Source: Lacipirellula limnantheis | Lineage (GTDB): Bacteria; Planctomycetota; Planctomycetia; Pirellulales; Lacipirellulaceae | Direction of reading: 5' to 3' | DNA: 64,000 bases | Assembly: GCF_007746075.1 (NCBI RefSeq) | Contig: NZ_CP036339.1 | Location: forward strand, 6,442,028-6,506,027 | Shown: positions 16,295 through 25,141 of the stretch, piece after piece | Position numbering within the stretch: position 1 is the stretch's first letter | How the letters are laid out: each line of letters starts with the position of its first letter | Made by a program: the position numbers and the translations under genes | The notes under the pieces: generated by a model | The model's input: the letters and a program-made list of their open reading frames with translations, nothing else | What the model was told of the DNA's origin: nothing | Databases searched by the model: none

Positions 16295-16828
16295 ATGGCC
16301 AAGCGCGACAACCACTACGAGGCCGCTTTCGAGGCCTACCTGCAATCGCGGCAGGTCGCCTACGTCGCCGTCGACGAGGCGCGCCGCAGCAGGATCGCCG
16401 CCGGGTCGCTGAAGAACGTCGACTTCCTCGTCTCCCCCGCCGACGGGGTGACGCTACTCGTCGACGTCAAGGGACGCCGCTTCCCCAGCGGCGTGAGCCA
16501 TCCCCAGTACTGGCGCAACTGGTCGACCTGGGAGGATCTCCGCTGCCTGGCTCGCTGGCAGGAGCAACTCGGCCCAGGGAGCCTGGCCCTCTTCGGCTTC
16601 ATCTTTCACATTGTCGGCGACCGTTCGCCGGTGCCGCCGGACGACCTCTTCTGGTTCCGCGGCGAGCGCTACGCGCTGCTCGCCGTCCGCGCCGCCGACT
16701 ACATCCGCTTCGCCCGGCCGCTGTCGGCCAAGTGGGAAACCGTCTCGATGCCCGTCGCTCTCTTCCGTCAAGCCGCGGCGCCGTTTGACGACCTGCTGCC
16801 CCGTCCCGTCGAAATCGCCACGGCATAA
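16295..16828 (+). CDS. PD-(D/E)XK nuclease-like protein
   Basis: This 177-residue protein starts MAKRDNHYEAAFEAYL. The pattern Glu9/Glu13, Asp43 (KNVDFLV) and Asp57-x-Lys59 (LLVDVKGRRF) fits the PD-(D/E)XK fold of restriction-type endonucleases and Holliday-junction resolvases. The rest is Trp- and Phe-rich (QYWRNWSTWEDLRCLARWQ). The family is a conserved hypothetical, and nuclease activity is inferred only from the motif. ATG 16295 lies right at the end of a GGCGCAGAG repeat. No methylase or helicase neighbour suggests a restriction system. Confidence 0.7.
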   Translation: MAKRDNHYEAAFEAYLQSRQVAYVAVDEARRSRIAAGSLKNVDFLVSPADGVTLLVDVKGRRFPSGVSHPQYWRNWSTWEDLRCLARWQEQLGPGSLALFGFIFHIVGDRSPVPPDDLFWFRGERYALLAVRAADYIRFARPLSAKWETVSMPVALFRQAAAPFDDLLPRPVEIATA

Positions 16829-16997
16829 GTTCGATGCGGCGAGGATTCAAGAAGGGACTGATGAACCGCTCTCAACCGGAAAAGTGGGGCCGATTGCCCC
16901 TCCGCGGGTTTCCGATTAACCTGAAAAGGGCTGAGTTCACCGCCAACAACCAGCCTCGAGCGCCCCGCCCTCACACCAACAACTCCGGATCACTCCC

Positions 16998-17102
16998 ATG
17001 GCCTGGGCCCTGCTCCTGCTTTGCGTCGTCCTCGGCTGCCTTGGCACGCTTCGCCCCAGCGGCCGCGCCGCCGACTTCAAGCGGCTGAAAGAAGCCGACT
17101 AG
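16998..17102 (+). CDS. 34-residue single-pass membrane peptide
   Basis: The frame MAWALLLLCVVLGCLGTLRP continues for 14 more residues (SGRAADFKRL ending EAD). It is one TM helix (residues 2-17) followed by a basic, hydrophilic tail. I believe peptides of this form recur in Pirellulales genomes, from memory only. The ribosome site is weak. It stands alone between the nuclease-like gene and a repeat, just after a GC-rich 170-bp gap without other features. Confidence 0.55.
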   Translation: MAWALLLLCVVLGCLGTLRPSGRAADFKRLKEAD

Positions 17103-17104
17103 CG

Positions 17105-17191
17105 GAATGACGAACGCATCGATGAAAAATGACGAATGAGAGCTGCCCGCAGGCATTCCCATTCGTCATTCGAATTTCGTCACTCGTAATG
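17105..17191. repeat. Palindromic repeat, CATTCGT family (copy 1)
   Basis: Left arm GAATGACGAACGCATC...AAAATGACGAATGAG and right arm CATTCGTCATTCGAATTTCG are inverted. Other copies are at 53917-53950 (simple tandem) and 57844-57876. Confidence 0.85.
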
Positions 17192-17198
17192 ATCGACG

Positions 17199-18371
17199 CT
17201 ACGCCGCGCGCTTCACCGAGCCCCCCGCGACGCCGCAGAATTCGGCGATGGCCCCGATGACCCGGTCCTGTTCCTCGCGGGTCATCTCAGGGAAGATCGG
17301 CAGGCTCAGGACTTCCTCGGCCGCCCGCTCACTCTCCGGCAGGCTTCCGCGCTGGCAGCCGAGTGGTTCAAAACACTTCTGCAAATGGAGCGGTATCGGG
17401 TAGTAAATTGCCGAGCCGATCTTCCGCTCGTTGAGGTATTGCTGCAGTGCGTCGCGACGCCCGCCTGGGACGCGAATGGTGAACTGATTCCAAACGGTGG
17501 CGCATCCCTCGGCGACCTGTGGCAGGCCGAGCTGACGGTCGATGCCCAACCGCGCAAACTGGGCCGCATAACGCCGCGCATTTTGCTCGCGTCCGGCCGC
17601 CCAATCGTCGAGGTGCGCGAGTTTTACATGCAGCACAGCCGCCTGAATCGAATCGAGGCGGCTGCAAACGCCGACGAGGCTGTGGTGGTAACGCGGGTTC
17701 TGTCCATGGTCGCGCAACACCCGCAGCTTCGCGGCCAGCGTCGCGTCGCTCGTCGTGATGAGTCCCCCGTCGCCCCACCCCCCCAAGTTTTTCGTCGGGT
17801 AGAACGAGACGCACCCGAGCAGGCCCATCGAGCCCGCTTTCTCGCCGCGATACTCGGCGCCAATCGCTTGGGCCGCATCCTCGATGATCGGTATGCCTGG
17901 CGCGGCGGCGCGAATGCCTTCCATATCGGCGCACTGCCCGAAGAGGTGGACGGGAATGATCGCCTTCGTCCGCGTCGTCACTTTGCGGGCGACGTCGGCC
18001 GGATCGATGTTGAACGTCTCGGGAATGAGATCCGCAAAGACCGGTTTGGCGCCAAGCCGCCAGACGGCGCTCGCCGTGGCGAAGAACGTAAAGCTGGGCA
18101 CAATCACCTCGTCGCCGGCGCCAATGTCGAGCGCCATGAGCGACAACAGCAGTGCGTCGCTTCCCGAGGCGCAGCCGATCGCGTGCTCAACATGGCAGTA
18201 CTTGGCGATCGCTTCTTCAAACGACTTGCAAGCAGGCCCATGGAGGAAGGCGCCGCTGCGACCGATCTCGGCGATCGCCCGTTCCATCTCGGCCAAGAGC
18301 GGGCCGTTCTGGCGATTGATGTCGAGCATCGGGACGGGCGAGGCAACGGACGGCTGGGCGGCGGTGGTCAT
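17199..18371 (-). CDS. DegT/DnrJ/EryC1/StrS aminotransferase
   Basis: This 390-residue PLP-dependent sugar aminotransferase probably makes an amino-sugar for surface polysaccharide or lipid decoration. It shows GCASGSDALLLSLMAL (phosphate-binding), EVIVPSFTFFATA, Asp165 in IIEDAAQAIGAEY, Lys194 in SFYPTKNLGGWGDGG (Schiff base), YHHSLVGVCSRLDSIQAAVL, and IYYPIPLHLQKCF near the C-terminus. Length is typical. It is isolated: no nucleotide-sugar dehydratase or glycosyltransferase lies in the window, so the exact substrate cannot be given. ATG 18371 is the first in frame. Confidence 0.93.
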   Translation of the reverse strand: MTTAAQPSVASPVPMLDINRQNGPLLAEMERAIAEIGRSGAFLHGPACKSFEEAIAKYCHVEHAIGCASGSDALLLSLMALDIGAGDEVIVPSFTFFATASAVWRLGAKPVFADLIPETFNIDPADVARKVTTRTKAIIPVHLFGQCADMEGIRAAAPGIPIIEDAAQAIGAEYRGEKAGSMGLLGCVSFYPTKNLGGWGDGGLITTSDATLAAKLRVLRDHGQNPRYHHSLVGVCSRLDSIQAAVLHVKLAHLDDWAAGREQNARRYAAQFARLGIDRQLGLPQVAEGCATVWNQFTIRVPGGRRDALQQYLNERKIGSAIYYPIPLHLQKCFEPLGCQRGSLPESERAAEEVLSLPIFPEMTREEQDRVIGAIAEFCGVAGGSVKRAA

Positions 18372-18674
18372 CGGCGTGCTGCTTCCTGCAGTAGGATGTC
18401 AGTTGGGGATGCTAGCGAGCGCGGCTCTTCCGGAGCCCGCGCGGCGACGAGAATAGAAATCGCCTGAGAAAACGTCAATCCCGCCGACCCGCGGCGCCAG
18501 CAGCGCGACTTCGCACGGTCCAGCATGATTCTGGGGCCGGAGATGCGGCGCCCCCGGCATTCTTCACGCTTTCTGCACACGAGTCCTGAGAATGATTGTC
18601 TCGTCGCCGTAAAGACGCGATAATCGCTCCTCGCTTTTCCACCGACGGTCACCTCACCACCCGGAGTTCCGATC
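18372..18674. other. 303-bp divergent intergenic region
   Basis: Lies between the divergent aminotransferase and DUF1579 genes. Apart from the promoter listed at 18596-18624, I see no gene or structured element. Confidence 0.5.
18596..18624 (+). promoter_or_regulatory. Sigma-70-like promoter of the DUF1579 gene
   Basis: TTGTCT, a 17-bp spacer and GATAAT lie 50 bp before the ATG of the DUF1579 gene. Prediction from hexamers and spacing only. Confidence 0.6.
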
Positions 18675-19232
18675 ATGCATTCTTCCTTCGCCCGCCTCGC
18701 CCTCGGCGTCGCGCTGCTGGCCGCCTCCTTCCCGGCCCTCACGGCCCAGGCCCAGATGCCCCCGACCGCCGAGCACAAATCGCTCGAATCCGATGTCGGC
18801 GTCTGGGATGCCGAGGTGAAAATGTGGCCCGCCGCCGACGCCGAACCGGTGGCCAGCAAAGCCGTCGAAACGAACAAGATGCTCGGCAAGCTCTGGCTGC
18901 TGAGCGACTTTGAAGGCGACTTCGGCGGCATGAAGTTCACCGGCCATATGCAACTCGGCTACGACCCGCTCAAGAAGAAGTACGTCGGCACCTGGATCGA
19001 CACGATCAGTCCCTTCCTCCAAACGATGGAAGGAACCTACGACGAGAAGACGAAAACCTCGACGATGATGGCCACCGGCGTCGACATGGCCACCGGCAAG
19101 CCCTCCACCAGCAAGATGATCACCCGCCATGTGAGCGACGACAAGCGCGTCTTCGAAATGATGTCGCCCGTCGAAGGCAAAGAGGGCGAGTGGTGGAAGA
19201 TGATGGAAGTCACCTACACGCGCCGCAAGTAG
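18675..19232 (+). CDS. Exported DUF1579 family protein
   Basis: This 185-residue protein has a Sec signal peptide (1-26, ending AQAQ). The DUF1579 domain follows: HKSLESDVGVWDAEVKMWPA, FEGDFGGMKFTGHMQLGYDPLKKKYVGTWID, and the C-terminal MMEVTYTRR. This family forms a small calycin-like beta barrel of unknown ligand and is abundant in Planctomycetes. The ribosome site GGAG is 8 nt before ATG 18675, and a good promoter is in place. It is monocistronic: the next rightward gene is more than 1 kb away. Confidence 0.9.
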   Translation: MHSSFARLALGVALLAASFPALTAQAQMPPTAEHKSLESDVGVWDAEVKMWPAADAEPVASKAVETNKMLGKLWLLSDFEGDFGGMKFTGHMQLGYDPLKKKYVGTWIDTISPFLQTMEGTYDEKTKTSTMMATGVDMATGKPSTSKMITRHVSDDKRVFEMMSPVEGKEGEWWKMMEVTYTRRK

Positions 19233-19264
19233 TCTCGCCGCCATTGTGTTTAATAAGAAGTCAA

Positions 19265-19326
19265 CCGCGGATGACGCGGATGACGCGGGGCCATGCATCC
19301 GCGTCATCTGCGAAGTCCGCGTCTCT
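19265..19326. repeat. Palindromic repeat, GATGACGCG (ATCCGCG) family
   Basis: GCGGATGACGCGGATGACGC followed by the inverted CATCCGCGTCATCTGCGAAG. Related to the ATCCGCG arms at 15989-16166. It sits between convergent genes. Confidence 0.8.
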
Positions 19327-19345
19327 TGTGACGCGTCGCCGACAC

Positions 19346-20014
19346 TTAACGCAGCGGGAACATTGGCACGTCGCCAATATTGTCCGCGATCACCTTCCGG
19401 ATCGCCGTTTCTTGGTTCGCGAGCGTCCGCTCGACCGACGCCAGCACCCGCCGATCCGCGATTCCATGCGCAAACCATGGTGCGTTCGTCAAGATTTCCT
19501 GCGTCAGCGACAAGTCAACGATGGTATTGTTCGACTTCAAATCGCGAAAAAATCGCGTCGTCATGTCGTACTTCTTCAGTCGGGCCGTCGGTTCTTTGAG
19601 ATGGACCTCCGACACCAGCGAATCGGGCGTAATGACGACCCGCTGATCGAGCGCAATCTCATGCTCGCCGATGTAGTCGTCCTTGGTCATGACCTTGAGC
19701 GTGCCGCGCAACTCCAAGCGCCAGTTGGGATCGTCGATCAGTTCCCGCAGCGACGAGCCGACGTCGCCGCCCACCGTCTGCCAGTCTTGGCTGACGAATG
19801 TGCTGCCGCCGCCCATCGTGACGATCTGCTTGGCCGCGTCGGTGCGCACCAGCACCTTGCGAACGCCGGTGAAATCGTCGGCGATCGTGAACGACCGAGT
19901 TGCTCCCTGCGTCGTCGCGTATTCGCCGCGAAACAGCAGCCCGGCGAGGACTGCCAGCGCCGCCACCCCCAAAATCGCTCCGACGGCCCACTTGGTAGTT
20001 CGACTTATCGTCAT
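19346..20014 (-). CDS. Hypothetical protein with one N-terminal TM helix
   Basis: This 222-residue protein starts MTISRTTKWAVGAILGVAAL, one TM helix or uncleaved signal, followed by an extracytoplasmic alpha/beta domain without recognised motifs. The region VRKVLVRTDAAKQIVTMGGG then FVSQDW looks beta-rich. ATG 20014 has TTGAGG 4 nt upstream, so it is preferred over a start 15 codons upstream. Convergent with the DUF1579 gene and divergent from the large channel gene. Function unknown. Confidence 0.75.
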   Translation of the reverse strand: MTISRTTKWAVGAILGVAALAVLAGLLFRGEYATTQGATRSFTIADDFTGVRKVLVRTDAAKQIVTMGGGSTFVSQDWQTVGGDVGSSLRELIDDPNWRLELRGTLKVMTKDDYIGEHEIALDQRVVITPDSLVSEVHLKEPTARLKKYDMTTRFFRDLKSNNTIVDLSLTQEILTNAPWFAHGIADRRVLASVERTLANQETAIRKVIADNIGDVPMFPLR

Positions 20015-20299
20015 CTGCCTCAACCCTCGCGCGCGGCGCGAACGACCGATCCGCGCCATTCCTAACTATAGGTCACGCTCCTGCCCCGGCAGCGTCGGCT
20101 CGCCACGGGCCAGTAGCGTCGCTCCTCAGCGGAGCGGCGGAGCATTCCCGGGACCAAATAGCGACGCTAGCACGGCTTTCGATTGCCAGCGAGGTTTGTC
20201 GTTTGCCCCGCAGCGACTATAACAACGTCCCGCCGCGCGCAGGATGCCGCGCTCTCGACCCGCAGGGCCTCGCGCCCGAGACGCCAAGGATGGCTCGCC

Positions 20300-23200
20300 A
20301 TGGTTCGCTTTGCCCGCACGCTTGTCGTTCTCTCGACGCTCGCCTGGCCGCTCGCTTCCGCCGGCCTCGCTGTAGCCCAACCAAACGCCGCGGCGCCAAG
20401 CGCAACAAAGCCAACGACCTCTCCGTCCGTGAAGTCCGTAAAGGTCGACGGCGCCCCGGCAGCCGCGCCGTCGGCGCCGGCGACGCCCTCCGCGACAGTT
20501 CCGCCGCCCCCCACTGCCGCGGCGGCCGCTGCCGATCCTGCCGTCGTTCCGGAGACTTCGACGACGGAACCAACCGCCCAGACCACTCCATCGGAGCCGT
20601 CCCCGCCCCCTGCGACCGAAGCGAGCGACGAAGAAAAAAAGGCCCCCGAGGATCAACTTCTCACGCTTGATCCCAAAATCAAAGAAGACCTTGAGCAACG
20701 CCTCAAGTCGCTCGACGCCGCCGGACTCAGCGAAGACGACAAAGCCAAGGCCGTCGCCTTCTATCAACAAGCGATCGAGTCCTTCGACGTCGCTCTCCAG
20801 CAAATCACCGCCGCTCAGGGCTACCAGAAGCAACTCGACGCACTGCCTGTCGAGACGGAAAGCTACGCCGCCCGTCTCGCGAAGCCGCTCCCCCCGTACG
20901 AAGACGTCTCCGGCGAGCCATTGGCCAAGGTCGAAGGCCGCGCGACGACCACCGAAACGGCGCTCAGCAAGTATCGCGTCGAACTCGCCGCGATGATCGC
21001 CGAGCCCAAGCGTCGCGCCCAACGCATGTCGGAACTTCCGAAGCAAATCGCCGACACGCAGCAGCGCCTCAAGCAAGTTGACGGCGAGATCGAATCGCTC
21101 GGCGGCGAGGAAGTCAGCGACATTGTCACCATTGCCCGCCGCGCTGCCCTAACGCAGGCTAAGGCGGCGCTCGTCGCCACCGGTCAGGCCCTCAATCGCG
21201 AGCAACAGCTCTATCAGGATGGCGCCCAGCTGATCAAGCTCCGCCGCGACTATTTCGCCCGCTATGTTCCACACAAGGAGAAGCGGTTGGCGATGCTCAC
21301 CGAGGAGATCAATCGCCGCCGCGAGGAGGAGGCCGCCAGCCAGGCCGCGGTCGCCGTCGCCGTCGCTGAGGCCGCCACTGCCAAAGCCCGCCCCCAGGCG
21401 ATCAGCATGCTCGCCACCGAGAACAAAGAATTGGCCGAGCTGCGCACCAAAGTCGTCGCTGACATGAACGCCGCCAGCAAGCAGGCGAAATCGGTCGAGT
21501 CGGAACTACGCGCACTGGAAACGCAATTCAACAAAGCAGAGGAACAAGACAAAGTCGACGAACTCTCGGCAGTCAACGGACAACTCCTCCGCGAGCAGCA
21601 GTCAAAGCTCCCGAGCCGCCGCGCGCTGCGCCGGAACAGCGCGCTGCGCGAGGCCGAGCGCGCCTCGGTTCTTCTGCAGATCTACGCCCTCAGCGACCAG
21701 CAATCGGAGCTGGCCAACATCAATGAATTGGCCGACCAAATGGCCGCTCAGTCGGGCGACCTGAGCGACGAGACGCGCGCCGAAATTCGCAAGCTGCTGG
21801 AGGCCAAGCGCGATATCCTTAACCAGCTCGTCAACAACTATACCGACTACTCGACCAGCCTGGCGACGCTTCACAGCAGCGAATCACAGCTCATTAGCGC
21901 AACCGAGCGCTACGCCGCGTTCATCGCCGAGCGCGTCCTCTGGATTCGCAGTTGCCCGCCGCTGTCACGCGACGATTTCTCTCCGGCGCTCGACGCCGCG
22001 GCCTGGAGTCTCGCCCCCGCCCATTGGAGCGAAGCGGGTCATGCCATCATCCAATCCGCCCAGCAGAAACCCGGACAGTTCGCTTGCTTCGTCCTCGGCA
22101 TCGTCTTGCTGCTCGCGGCGCAACGTCCGACGCGCTATCGCTTGCGCGATCTCGGCGAAGAGGCCGCCAAGCGGGGCTGCGTTCGCCTCCGTCCCACCTT
22201 CGACGCCCTGTGGCTTACCATCGTCCTGGCCCTCCCCTGGCCGACGCTCCTCGCCTTCCTCGGCTGGACGATGGACAGCCTCAACTCCTCCGAATTCGTC
22301 CGTTCACTGAGCGTGGCGCTCCGCTTCACCGCCGTCTGTCTGCTGCTGATCGAGCTCACGCGCCACCTGTGCCGCCGCGGCGGCCTCGCCGACGCCCACT
22401 TCGATTGGTCGGAAAGCTGCACGCATCACCTCCGTCGCCGCATGCAGTGGCTGGCGGTGCTGGGTCTGCCGCTCGTCCTTTGGCTAGTGGGGCTCGAAAC
22501 GCAGCAACAAGAGCCGACGACCACCTCATCGCATTGGAGCCCGTCGCTCGGCCGGGCGCTGTTCATCGTGGTGATGCTGCTACTTGCTAAGTTTCTCCAC
22601 CGCATCCTTCTGGCGAAGAACACGCCGTTCCGCCAGATCGTTCTGATCGGCGGCGGCTGGCTGCGACCGCTGCAGGTCACTTGGCGCCCCATCGTGACGG
22701 CGCTGCCCGCGATCCTCGCTGTGCTCGCGGCCGTCGGCTACTACTACACCGCCCAACAGTCGGCCCTCCGCATTCTGCAAACGGTGGCGATGATGCTGGC
22801 GGTCCTGACGCTCGGCGGCATCACTCGGCGCTGGCTACTGGTTAACCGTCGCCGCCTCGCGCGTGAACAGGCCAAGCAGCGTCGCGCGATCATTCTCGCC
22901 GCGGTCGAAACCGACGCCGCCGCGCCCCCGACGCCGGAGCTCGCCGACGACACGGTCGACCTTGCCGCCCTCAGCGAGCAAACGCAAACCCTCGTCCGCA
23001 CGTTCCTCGGCTTCACCACCGCCGTCGGCCTGGTGCTGATCTGGGGCGCCATTCTCCCGGCCCTCGCCTACCCGGCCGGCCACAAGCTTCCTGGCGCCGA
23101 CGAGCTCACCTGGGGCCATCTGGCGTCGTTCTTCATCACGCTCGCCGTCACCTACGTGTCGGTTCGCGACATCCCCGCCCTGCTTGAACTGGTGATCCTG

Positions 23201-23980
23201 CAACACCTCCCACTCGACGGCGGCGCCCGCTACGCCTTCACCAGCATTTCGCGTTACTTGCTCACCGCGGTCGGCCTGATCGTCGCCTTCAAATGCCTCA
23301 ACGGCGACTGGAGCAAGGTCCAGTGGCTCGTCGCCGCGATGAGCGTCGGGCTCGGCTTCGGCTTGCAGGAAATCTTCGCCAACTTCGTCTCCGGCATTAT
23401 CCTCCTCTTCGAACGCCCGATCCGCGTCGGCGACATTGTCACCCTCGGCGACAAAAGCGGCGTCGTCAACCGCATTCGGATGCGGGCGACCACGATCATC
23501 GACTGGGACCGCAAGGAGTACATCGTCCCCAACAAGGATCTCGTCACCGAGCGCCTGCTTAACTGGACCCTCAGCGACCAAATGAATCGCATCGAGATTA
23601 TCCTGTTTCTCTCGCACGGCGCCGACACGGATCGCGCCTGCGAACTACTGCTCGAAGCTGCCCGCGAGCAGCAACATCTCCTGTCAGAACCCGCGCCAAG
23701 CGCCGCCTTCGAAGGGATCACCGACGCGGGCCTCAAGCTCGCCCTGCGCTGCTTCCTGCCGACGCTCGAACATCGCGGCTTGACGATCCACCAGCTTTAC
23801 TCAACCATCGACCGCAAGTTCCGCACAAGCGGGATTGAGGTTTCTTCGCCGCCGCGCGAGATGAAGATTCGCTTCATGCGCGACCAGCACGGCAATCCCG
23901 TCGCGACGCCCCACGCCCAGTTCGCGGCCAAGGCGGAGTCGGTCGCCGGAATGAAGAATAACAAACACAGCGCCGCGTAA
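20300..23980 (+). CDS. Large mechanosensitive channel (MscK/MscM-like)
   Basis: This 1226-residue protein opens with a signal peptide (about 1-27). A Pro/Ala/Thr-rich linker follows, then a long periplasmic coiled-coil region (about 130-590, Lys/Glu/Gln-rich heptads), and about ten TM helices from residue 600. The C-terminal MscS core reads VAAMSVGLGFGLQEIFANFV, then SGIILLFERPIRVGDIVTLGD and the beta domain (IVPNKDLVTERLLNWTLSD). It should release solutes under hypo-osmotic stress. Size and order match the MscK/MscM (YjeP) group. ATG 20300 begins the signal peptide; the frame is open 39 codons upstream. Confidence 0.92.
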   Translation: MVRFARTLVVLSTLAWPLASAGLAVAQPNAAAPSATKPTTSPSVKSVKVDGAPAAAPSAPATPSATVPPPPTAAAAAADPAVVPETSTTEPTAQTTPSEPSPPPATEASDEEKKAPEDQLLTLDPKIKEDLEQRLKSLDAAGLSEDDKAKAVAFYQQAIESFDVALQQITAAQGYQKQLDALPVETESYAARLAKPLPPYEDVSGEPLAKVEGRATTTETALSKYRVELAAMIAEPKRRAQRMSELPKQIADTQQRLKQVDGEIESLGGEEVSDIVTIARRAALTQAKAALVATGQALNREQQLYQDGAQLIKLRRDYFARYVPHKEKRLAMLTEEINRRREEEAASQAAVAVAVAEAATAKARPQAISMLATENKELAELRTKVVADMNAASKQAKSVESELRALETQFNKAEEQDKVDELSAVNGQLLREQQSKLPSRRALRRNSALREAERASVLLQIYALSDQQSELANINELADQMAAQSGDLSDETRAEIRKLLEAKRDILNQLVNNYTDYSTSLATLHSSESQLISATERYAAFIAERVLWIRSCPPLSRDDFSPALDAAAWSLAPAHWSEAGHAIIQSAQQKPGQFACFVLGIVLLLAAQRPTRYRLRDLGEEAAKRGCVRLRPTFDALWLTIVLALPWPTLLAFLGWTMDSLNSSEFVRSLSVALRFTAVCLLLIELTRHLCRRGGLADAHFDWSESCTHHLRRRMQWLAVLGLPLVLWLVGLETQQQEPTTTSSHWSPSLGRALFIVVMLLLAKFLHRILLAKNTPFRQIVLIGGGWLRPLQVTWRPIVTALPAILAVLAAVGYYYTAQQSALRILQTVAMMLAVLTLGGITRRWLLVNRRRLAREQAKQRRAIILAAVETDAAAPPTPELADDTVDLAALSEQTQTLVRTFLGFTTAVGLVLIWGAILPALAYPAGHKLPGADELTWGHLASFFITLAVTYVSVRDIPALLELVILQHLPLDGGARYAFTSISRYLLTAVGLIVAFKCLNGDWSKVQWLVAAMSVGLGFGLQEIFANFVSGIILLFERPIRVGDIVTLGDKSGVVNRIRMRATTIIDWDRKEYIVPNKDLVTERLLNWTLSDQMNRIEIILFLSHGADTDRACELLLEAAREQQHLLSEPAPSAAFEGITDAGLKLALRCFLPTLEHRGLTIHQLYSTIDRKFRTSGIEVSSPPREMKIRFMRDQHGNPVATPHAQFAAKAESVAGMKNNKHSAA

Positions 23981-24234
23981 AGTAGACGCTCAGACCGACG
24001 GAAACGGTTAGCGTCTCCCAAGGCGTGAAAACGCCCGGGGCTATCGCGGTGCGGCCCTTCAGGCCTCCTGCCGCTGGCGTGTGACGCCAGGCGCGCTCGC
24101 CCCCGTAATCGCCGTCGCTGGACCGCATGCAGAGCCGCGCCCGTTCCGATACAATGCGGCCAGCGTCGCCGGCGCCATCGTCGACGCAGACCTACCTGTT
24201 CTTCTGCTTCTTCATCCGACGAGGTCCGCCGACC

Positions 24235-25035
24235 ATGCAACGCCGCGATTTTCTCCAAGCCTCGCTCCAAACCTCCGCCGCCGCCTCCATAGCCGCTTGC
24301 GGCTTAGCGACATCGTCCTCCCCAGCCCACGCCGCCGCCGCCACGGCCGACCGCGAGCTCTACGAATGGCGCACCTACCGCCTCAAAGACAAAGCCAGCC
24401 AGCCCGCCGTCCACGACTATCTCAAGACAGCCGCCCTCCCCGCTTGGAAGAAGCTCGGCCTCGGCCCCGTCGGCGTCTTCACCGAGATCGGGCCCGATGC
24501 CGGCCCGTCGATTCACGTCCTGTTGGTCTACCCCGATGCGGCGACGTTCGTCGCCGCGCGCGAAGCGCTTGACGCCGACGCCGACTACGCGAAGTCCGCC
24601 GCCGACTACCGCACGGCCAAACGCGAATCGCCCGCCTACGATCGCATCGACAGCTCGCTCCTGCTCGCCTTCAGCGCCGCGCCCAAGATCACGCCGCCCG
24701 CCCAGAAGCCGCGCATCCTGGAGCTCCGGACCTACAAAAATCACAACGACGACCGCGCTCGCGCCAAGGTCGCCATGTTCAACGACGGCGAGTGCAACAT
24801 CTTCCCCAAGTGCGGCTTCGAAAACGTTTTCTTCGGCGAAACTCTGATCGGCGACAACCAACCGAACCTCACCTATATGCTCGCCTCTCCCGACATGGCG
24901 GCCAATGAAAAGGGGTGGAAGACGTTCATCGACTCGCCGGACTTCATCCAGATGCGCGACGACCCGAAATACGCCGACACGATGCCGACAATCACGAAGC
25001 TGTTCCTCGAGCCGACCGACTACTCGCAAGTGTGA
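24235..25035 (+). CDS. Tat-exported NIPSNAP family protein
   Basis: This 266-residue protein has a Tat signal (RRDFLQASLQTSAAASIAAC, residues 3-22) and two dimeric alpha/beta-barrel NIPSNAP domains, beginning YEWRTYRLKDKA and LELRTYKNHNDD. Each carries the typical (Y/L)E(L/W)RTY motif and ends with hydrophobic strands. The role of NIPSNAP proteins in bacteria is unknown. Tat export suggests folding or cofactor loading in the cytoplasm. ATG 24235 coincides with the Tat signal. The 254 bp upstream, after the channel gene, contain nothing I recognise. A GGCTCCGCC hairpin repeat follows the stop. Confidence 0.9.
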   Translation: MQRRDFLQASLQTSAAASIAACGLATSSSPAHAAAATADRELYEWRTYRLKDKASQPAVHDYLKTAALPAWKKLGLGPVGVFTEIGPDAGPSIHVLLVYPDAATFVAAREALDADADYAKSAADYRTAKRESPAYDRIDSSLLLAFSAAPKITPPAQKPRILELRTYKNHNDDRARAKVAMFNDGECNIFPKCGFENVFFGETLIGDNQPNLTYMLASPDMAANEKGWKTFIDSPDFIQMRDDPKYADTMPTITKLFLEPTDYSQV

Positions 25036-25054
25036 GCACTGGCGGCCCCACTCT

Positions 25055-25141
25055 AGCCCCCGGCTCCGCCGGGGGGCCGGCCACCATCTCGGCACGGCAA
25101 GTCCCGCGATGCGCAACCCCCGGGCGGAGCCCGGGGCTACG
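25055..25141. repeat. GGCTCCGCC double-hairpin repeat (copy 1)
   Basis: First hairpin GCCCCCGGCTCCGCCGGGGG, second ACCCCCGGGCGGAGCCCGGG about 45 bp later. The second ends in the CTA that is the minus-strand stop of the methyltransferase gene. Other copies: 53801-53890, 59784-59872, part at 30704-30739. Confidence 0.85.

Noticed and set aside
17385-18467. 360-codon frame opposite the DegT aminotransferase
   Set aside because: Complement of a clearly identified gene.
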